54,972 nucleotides of DNA from a bacterium. GTDB taxonomy: Archaea; Nanoarchaeota; Nanoarchaeia; Woesearchaeales; UBA10216. Positions within the stretch are counted from its first letter, which is position 1, and each line of letters starts with the position of its first letter. The notes below the pieces were generated by a model that was not told the DNA's origin, did not search any database, and saw only the letters and a list, made by a program, of their open reading frames with translations. Below, piece by piece: positions 50,135-54,972 of the stretch. Where the stretch lies: contig JAAGZO010000364.1 of the NCBI GenBank assembly GCA_024206195.1, forward strand, positions 1 to 54,972, written 5' to 3'. The position numbers and the translations under genes are program-made.

Positions 50135-52996
50135 ATGACAGATTTTTCAAGGAAATTCGATTTTAAGAAGATTGAGGAAGATGTAGCTGCTCTTTGGGAT
50201 AAGGAGCAGGTGATTAAAAAGACAATCTTCCATGATAAAAAAAGAAAGCTTTACGCATTTCTTGAGGGGCCTCCTACTGCAAACGCTCCACCTGCACTGC
50301 ATCACGTAGAGATGCGTGTTTTCAAGGATCTTTTCTGCAGATTCAAGTATATGCAGGGTTATTCTGTTCCAAGAAAAGGCGGATGGGACTGTCACGGTCT
50401 TCCTGTGGAGGTTCAGGCAGAAAAAAAGCTTGGCCTGACATCAAAGCAAGAAGTTGAAAAATATGGTATTAATAAATTCGCAAAAATGTGCAGAACCGAT
50501 GTTTTCAGCTACATAAAAGAGTGGGAAAAGCTGACAAGCAAGATGGCGTTCTGGGTTGATCTTAAGGATCCATATGTTACTCTGGATAACAATTATATTG
50601 AAAGTGTTTGGTGGAGCTTAAAAGAACTATTTGATCGCAAGCTTCTCTATGAGAGCCATAAGGTTGTTCCTTACTGTCCTCGATGTCAGACACCATTAAG
50701 CAGCCATGAAGTTGCACAGGGCTATTCTGATGTCACAGAAGATACAATAACCTGTAAATTTAGGATAAAGGGCTCAAACAACCGATATTTCCTTGCATGG
50801 ACAACAACACCATGGACACTCCCAAGTAATCTTGCATTAGCAGTAAGTCCAAAAATAGATTACGCTGTTGTAAGTGAAAAAGGAAATGAATATGTTCTTG
50901 CAAGAGATCTTGTTCCAAAATACTTTGAAAATCCAAAGATTGTTGAAACAATCAAAGGAAAGGATTTGGTTGGAGCAGAATACGAGCCATTATTTGACTA
51001 TTTTGTAGGAAAGCTTGACAAAAAAGCTTGGGTTGTTATTCCTGCTGATTATGTTACAACAGAAGAAGGAACTGGAATAGTTCATCAGGCACCTGCTTTT
51101 GGTGAGGATGACTATGAGGCATGCAAGAAACACGATCTAGCATTTGTTCAACCGATAAAGGAAGACGGTCACTTTACAGAAGAGGTTACTGATTTCGCAG
51201 GAATGTTTGTTAAGGATGCAGACAAGGATATTATTGAGCTGCTTGACAAGGAAGGACTTGTCTTTAAGCAGGAAAAATATACGCACAGCTATCCATTCTG
51301 CTGGCGATGCAGTTCTGCATTGATTTATTTTGCAATGAAATCATGGTTTATCAAGATAACAGCTTACAAGAGCCAGCTTATTGAGAATAACAAGAAGATA
51401 AACTGGTATCCGAACCATATTAAAGATGGTAGATTCGGAAATTGGCTTGAATCAGCAAAGGACTGGGCACTCAGCAGGACAAAGTTCTGGGGAACACCTC
51501 TGCCAATCTGGCGCTGTGAATGCGGAAAAGACACTGTAATAGGAAGCATAGAAGAGCTGAGGAAAAAAGGAATAAAGGTTCCTAAAGAGGTTGATCTTCA
51601 CAAGCCAGTTATGGATAACATAAAAATCAAGTGCAGCTGCGGAAAAGAAGCATCACGTGTTCCAGATGTTATTGACTGCTGGTATGATTCTGGCTCAGCA
51701 AGTTTTGCACAATATCATTATCCATTTGAAAACAAGGAGATGTTCAAAGCATCATTTCCATATCAATTCATTGCAGAAGCAATTGATCAAACCCGAGGTT
51801 GGTTCTATACACTTCATGCTCTTGGAACACTACTCTTTGACTCACCAGCATACATGAATGTTGTTTGCGCTGGACACGTTGTTGATGACAAAGGAGAGAA
51901 GATGAGCAAGAGCAAGGGCAATGTGATTAATCCATGGGAAATCTTTGACAAAGCAGGTGTAGATGCAGTAAGGCTTCAGATGTGCACTACAGCTCCTGAA
52001 ACCGCAAAGCGCTTTGGAGACAAGGCAATGGATGAATCAACACTTCCATTCATCAATGTTCTTTGGAATAGCTGCTATTTTGCAAGCAGCCAGATAAAGA
52101 AAACACCAAAGCCAACATTAAAAATCGAAGACAAATGGATTATCTCAAGGGCAAACTCACTTGCAAAGAAGGTAACAGAAGAATTAGAGAATCATAATTA
52201 CCACTTGTGCACTGCAGAGATAAAGAATTTTGTTAATGAAGACTTTTCAAGATGGTATATTAAATTAATCAGAGCAAGAAAGGATTCTGCTTTAAGTTAC
52301 ACATTTTACTATGTAATCAATCATCTTTCAAAAATCATGGCTCCATTCATGCCATACACAAGTGAATACCTGTTCAAGAATCTTCTTTCTGAAAAAGAAA
52401 AGAGCGTTCACCTTGCAAAATGGCCAAAGCCAGAAGCAATTAACGCAAAGCTTGAGGAAAGAATGATTATTGTTCGCGAAATAGTACAATCAATCTTATC
52501 TTCAAGAGAGAAGATGCAACGTAACGTCAGATGGCCAATAAAAGAAGGCGTATTAGAGACAAAGAACAAAAATATAACTGAAGCAGTCAAAGAACTCTCT
52601 GAGCTAATAAAGCAGCAGACAAACATCAAAGAGATTGTCTTCAAGAAAACAAAGGGTGACTTTGAAAAAGCAGAGTTCACTGATGGTGTAATGCTTCTCA
52701 ACACAGAACTCACTCCAGAGCTCGAAGCAGAGGGCTACTCAAGAGAACTCATTAGAAGAATACAAAACATGAGAAAGTTTGCAGGATTAAAGAAAGAGGA
52801 CATTATAGAGCTTCATGTAAAGACTGCAGAGCTAAAGGATGCTCTTGAAAAGAACAAAAAGCAGATAATGGACACTGTTGGTGCAAAAAAGCTGGAAATA
52901 TCTGCTGACGCTCCAACAAAGAAGCAGGAAACAGAAAAGAAAGAAAGAATCAAAGGCAAGGAAATAGACATATTTTTCAGCAAAGTTTATAAATAG
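50135..52996 (+). CDS. ileS: Isoleucyl-tRNA synthetase with altered HIGH motif
   Basis: A class I synthetase of 953 residues. The nucleotide-binding HIGH motif is replaced: the context PPTANAPPALHHVEMR gives A54-L55-H56-H57 where HxGH is usual. KMSKS is normal (EKMSKSKGN). The editing domain (about residues 190-390, TTTPWTLPSN, and GTGIVHQAPAFGEDDYEA) and the zinc sites (CPRCQT; CECGKD...CSCGKEA) are intact, and the anticodon-binding domain follows from about 640. The context resembles IleRS2 enzymes of actinobacteria. ATG 50135 is 26-30 bases after a TATTTAAACC box; TTG 50129 is not needed. Promoter DNA for the next gene overlaps its last codons. Confidence 0.94.
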   Translation: MTDFSRKFDFKKIEEDVAALWDKEQVIKKTIFHDKKRKLYAFLEGPPTANAPPALHHVEMRVFKDLFCRFKYMQGYSVPRKGGWDCHGLPVEVQAEKKLGLTSKQEVEKYGINKFAKMCRTDVFSYIKEWEKLTSKMAFWVDLKDPYVTLDNNYIESVWWSLKELFDRKLLYESHKVVPYCPRCQTPLSSHEVAQGYSDVTEDTITCKFRIKGSNNRYFLAWTTTPWTLPSNLALAVSPKIDYAVVSEKGNEYVLARDLVPKYFENPKIVETIKGKDLVGAEYEPLFDYFVGKLDKKAWVVIPADYVTTEEGTGIVHQAPAFGEDDYEACKKHDLAFVQPIKEDGHFTEEVTDFAGMFVKDADKDIIELLDKEGLVFKQEKYTHSYPFCWRCSSALIYFAMKSWFIKITAYKSQLIENNKKINWYPNHIKDGRFGNWLESAKDWALSRTKFWGTPLPIWRCECGKDTVIGSIEELRKKGIKVPKEVDLHKPVMDNIKIKCSCGKEASRVPDVIDCWYDSGSASFAQYHYPFENKEMFKASFPYQFIAEAIDQTRGWFYTLHALGTLLFDSPAYMNVVCAGHVVDDKGEKMSKSKGNVINPWEIFDKAGVDAVRLQMCTTAPETAKRFGDKAMDESTLPFINVLWNSCYFASSQIKKTPKPTLKIEDKWIISRANSLAKKVTEELENHNYHLCTAEIKNFVNEDFSRWYIKLIRARKDSALSYTFYYVINHLSKIMAPFMPYTSEYLFKNLLSEKEKSVHLAKWPKPEAINAKLEERMIIVREIVQSILSSREKMQRNVRWPIKEGVLETKNKNITEAVKELSELIKQQTNIKEIVFKKTKGDFEKAEFTDGVMLLNTELTPELEAEGYSRELIRRIQNMRKFAGLKKEDIIELHVKTAELKDALEKNKKQIMDTVGAKKLEISADAPTKKQETEKKERIKGKEIDIFFSKVYK

Positions 52997-53048
52997 AGTT
53001 CACTATTATGTTCTATATCGGGTTTCTATATATTTTTGAGGTGATTTT

Positions 53049-53702
53049 ATGAAAACTTTCTTTAAATTTAAGGGAGAAGACTTTGAGTCTGTTGATTTCA
53101 TAAAAGAAGATGGCAAGGGATATATGATAGGTAATGCTCATCTTTTGGAAAAATATCTCTTAGATAATTCAATAAGACTAACAAGCGCTACATGTTCTTT
53201 TGCTCCTCATAAAGGAGAGCATCCCATGGATGAAACCGATACTCATTATTTCGCTCAGGAGGTTCTAGAAGGCAATTGCATGTACATAGAACATCAAGAG
53301 GGCAGAATACCTGCACTATTCCATTTTTCAGGAAAGCTTCACAGTTCAAGTCTAGATATAGTTGTTGTACAGCAGCAATCCAGAGAATTCCACAACGAGG
53401 ATGTTCTTATTCGTAAAAACAATGGAATTCCAAATTCAACTGAGTGGAAGAATGTCTGTATCAATCCATCAGCAAACTGGGTTAATGGATACATTGACTT
53501 ACCTGAACAAACGCATGAATCTGTTTTTTCAACAATAGAGGATTGCGTAAGGAAATCATGCATCGTGTCAACAGACACATACTTTAGAGACCTAAGTGAA
53601 GCAGTTGGATTAGCTAATGATTTAAACAAATCAGTTCCACATGATTACAAAAAAGCTGAACCAACCAAGCTTATAGCGAATCTTCTTATGCCCACCCAAT
53701 AG
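53049..53702 (+). CDS. Hypothetical protein, 217 residues
   Basis: No family recognised. Soluble, mixed alpha-beta, with several His residues (CSFAPHKGEHPMDETDTHYF) and a strand region LDIVVVQQQSREFHNEDVLI. GAGGTGATTTT precedes the ATG, a very good Shine-Dalgarno. Its probable TATA box, GTTTATAAATAG at about 52985-52996, lies in the last codons of ileS. The 3' end overlaps the DUF2156 gene by 17 bases on the opposite strand. Confidence 0.6.
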   Translation: MKTFFKFKGEDFESVDFIKEDGKGYMIGNAHLLEKYLLDNSIRLTSATCSFAPHKGEHPMDETDTHYFAQEVLEGNCMYIEHQEGRIPALFHFSGKLHSSSLDIVVVQQQSREFHNEDVLIRKNNGIPNSTEWKNVCINPSANWVNGYIDLPEQTHESVFSTIEDCVRKSCIVSTDTYFRDLSEAVGLANDLNKSVPHDYKKAEPTKLIANLLMPTQ

Positions 53703-54489
53703 AATAAGTGTAAGTCTTGTAGACACAGTGTGGCTTGAACTTTCGTTTGAAGTCTAAGAGAGCTTTCTCACTTCCGCCAAAGTCTACATGTTTGTATCCT
53801 TTTTTCTTCAGCATTACAAGGTCCTGCATGTTTGCAACCTCTCCAAGCCCTTCCTGGGCATAATTGTAGATTCCAATCGCAGAATAGTATGCCTTACTGT
53901 TCTTTACTTCCCATCCAGCTGTTATTGAGCAGGGCTTTCCATTAACAATAAGGGTTTTTGCTGAATTAACACCCTCAAAGCCGTTCTTAACAAGTTCTTC
54001 GTAATAATCAAACTCTGTTTTCTTGAAATAAGGAGTACATGTTCCATTTCTCAAAAGCATGCGCTTCTTTACCCATTCTTTTATGACTTTCATCAGGTCT
54101 TCCTGCTTTACATCCATTGAATCAACAACCTTCACTTTGTTTTCTCTGTAGAAACGGTTCTTTATGTTCCTCATCTTTTTCCATTTCTTTCCTTTCATTG
54201 TATGGCCATCCCATTGATTCATGTTAAACACAGGCCAGTAAAGAATATAACGGGTAGGATGTGCTTTGTACTTGGTATCTTTAATCCACTCACGAACGCT
54301 TTTATTGAATTCTGTCTCAAACTCAACATCAACCTTTGCCTCTTTTCCATTTTTCAAAAGATAATCAAGAATCTCTTTGAAAACCTCCATTTTTTTCTCT
54401 TTTGGAGCAATAACCTCAGAAACCATAATCCATTCCTTGCTTCCAGAGTCATACTGGCACATTGCGCCGTATTTCTTATCACACATCAA
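53686..54489 (-). CDS. DUF2156/GNAT-like protein, start uncertain
   Basis: A protein of at least 267 residues resembling DUF2156 (phosphatidylglycerol lysyltransferase-type GNAT) proteins: TRYILYWPVFNMNQWDG, NIKNRFYRENKVKV, and the C-terminal GEVANMQDLVMLKKKGYKHV followed by VDFGGSEKALLDFKRKF. The frame stays open 47 codons beyond the TTG at 54489, up to 54630, and reads like protein (INKYGFSSEHSYAYYNILD) but has no ATG, GTG or TTG start. The upstream gene ends exactly where it begins, at CTT-TGA. It may therefore be the second part of a YkgJ-DUF2156 fusion made by +1 frameshift, or start at a non-standard codon. Confidence 0.75.
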   Translation of the reverse strand: MMCDKKYGAMCQYDSGSKEWIMVSEVIAPKEKKMEVFKEILDYLLKNGKEAKVDVEFETEFNKSVREWIKDTKYKAHPTRYILYWPVFNMNQWDGHTMKGKKWKKMRNIKNRFYRENKVKVVDSMDVKQEDLMKVIKEWVKKRMLLRNGTCTPYFKKTEFDYYEELVKNGFEGVNSAKTLIVNGKPCSITAGWEVKNSKAYYSAIGIYNYAQEGLGEVANMQDLVMLKKKGYKHVDFGGSEKALLDFKRKFKPHCVYKTYTYSIGWA

Positions 54490-54616
54490 GAAAACGTTCT
54501 TTACCTCAGGACTGTCAAGAATATTGTAGTATGCATAGCTGTGCTCTGAGCTAAAACCATATTTGTTTATACAACCCTCTACTTTTTTTCTTTCTTCTCT
54601 TACGTTTTCTATTGCT

Positions 54617-54640
54617 TCTATGATTTCAAAGCCCCTTTAG
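54617..54640 (-). other. Candidate +1 programmed frameshift site
   Basis: On the minus strand the YkgJ-like gene ends with AAG-GGG-CTT-TGA. Moving one base forward at CTT (to TTT) and reading GAA enters the open frame of the DUF2156 gene. The bacterial RF2 gene uses the same CTT-TGA junction with a purine-rich Shine-Dalgarno-like run just before it; here the run directly touches CTT instead of being three bases away. Confidence 0.5.
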
Positions 54641-54972
54641 TTTTTTAAGATCGCAAAGGATCTTCAGTTCCCAATCATAATCCCAGATAAGTTTTGGGTT
54701 CTTTTTGAAAAAATCTAAATACTCTTTTTTCTGCAGCTCTTTGCTGAGGTATTCACTATACTTCTTCAGCTGTTTCTCTTTGACATTCTCCAAAGCAGAG
54801 CATGTTTCAACAGTATCCATTGCAAGCACGATTTTCTTTTTATCTTCGCTTCTCATTACGCAGAATGGCCACAGTCTGCAGTCAAATGGAACAACATCAT
54901 AAACAGTGCACTTATTGTTTGTGAAAAAAGGGCACTGGAGGAATTTGTCTCCTTTCTTTAATCTTATTTTCC
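54626..54972 (-). CDS. YkgJ-family Cys-cluster protein, 5'-partial
   Basis: The 3' end of a gene that runs off the right edge of the window. The part seen includes FLQCPFF...KCTVYDVVPFDCRLWPF, the second half of the YkgJ family CxxCxxCC cluster (metal-binding, iron-sulfur or zinc), followed by a helical tail (VKEKQLKKYSEYLSKELQKK). The internal ATG at 54856 is not taken as the start, because the cluster cysteines lie before it in the same frame. It ends in TGA at a possible +1 frameshift site leading into the DUF2156 frame. Confidence 0.75.
   Translation of the reverse strand, partial: KIRLKKGDKFLQCPFFTNNKCTVYDVVPFDCRLWPFCVMRSEDKKKIVLAMDTVETCSALENVKEKQLKKYSEYLSKELQKKEYLDFFKKNPKLIWDYDWELKILCDLKKLKGL

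Noticed and set aside
54636..54647. A-AAA-AAC as a -1 slippery heptamer near the YkgJ end
   Set aside because: The heptamer is not in the phase of the YkgJ frame, and the frame it would enter meets TAA at once; the CTT-TGA +1 junction fits better.

Overview
The window is a gene-dense, AT-leaning stretch of an archaeal chromosome, most likely a DPANN archaeon of the Woesearchaeota/Pacearchaeota type. Direct evidence for Archaea: Rpo7, Rpo4 and Rpo11 polymerase subunits, Spt4, ribosomal proteins S24e, S27ae, S6e and L21e, aIF2-gamma, aIF5A, type 2 methionine aminopeptidase, membrane-anchored LonB, and TATA boxes centred about 26 bases before leaderless start codons. The DPANN placement is inference, from Lys/Glu/Ala/Pro-rich tails on basic proteins, very large Cys-rich surface proteins and many small unknown genes.

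Layout. 1-2236: rpo7-spt4-S24e-S27ae operon, then methionine aminopeptidase. 2223-5009 (minus): a histidine-themed cluster of tRNA-His(GUG), a fused HisG-HisE protein, HisI and histidyl-tRNA synthetase. 5131-9974: membrane acyltransferase, site-2 protease, S6e, aIF2-gamma and a JAMM peptidase. 10038-14188: exported thioredoxin-fold protein, thioredoxin-CcdA protein, and a split glycolate/D-lactate dehydrogenase. 14185-17513: AMMECR1, Rpo11, a HAD phosphatase divergent from an AbrB-PhoU regulator, a METTL5-like methylase and small genes. 17687-22486: 1599-residue LamG surface protein. 22565-29260: winged-helix/zinc-ribbon pair, a three-gene unit (exported protein, coiled-coil protein, AAA ATPase), a five-module TM-plus-PH-domain protein and an Lrp-like regulator. 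29383-35247: 1954-residue Cys-rich anchored surface protein. 35312-42032: tandem paralogues of unknown function, ArgRS, LonB, an MscS-like membrane protein and a PAC2 protein. 42100-46626: unknown genes, small membrane proteins and a tyrosine recombinase between two AT-rich non-coding stretches. 46627-54972: aIF5A, DUF655-Rpo4-L21e cluster, a histone-H1-like-tailed protein, IleRS, and a YkgJ/DUF2156 pair at the right edge.

How genes may work together: the thioredoxin-fold and CcdA-like proteins could form the disulfides that the Cys-rich surface proteins need; HisG-HisE and HisI make only the first three steps of histidine synthesis here.

Most notable: aIF5A lacks the lysine that should carry hypusine; a CTT-TGA junction preceded by AAGGGG resembles the bacterial RF2 +1 frameshift signal and could join two genes; HisG is fused to HisE beside tRNA-His and HisRS; IleRS carries an altered HIGH motif (ALHH); and the AAA/coiled-coil/exported unit is an unassigned system.
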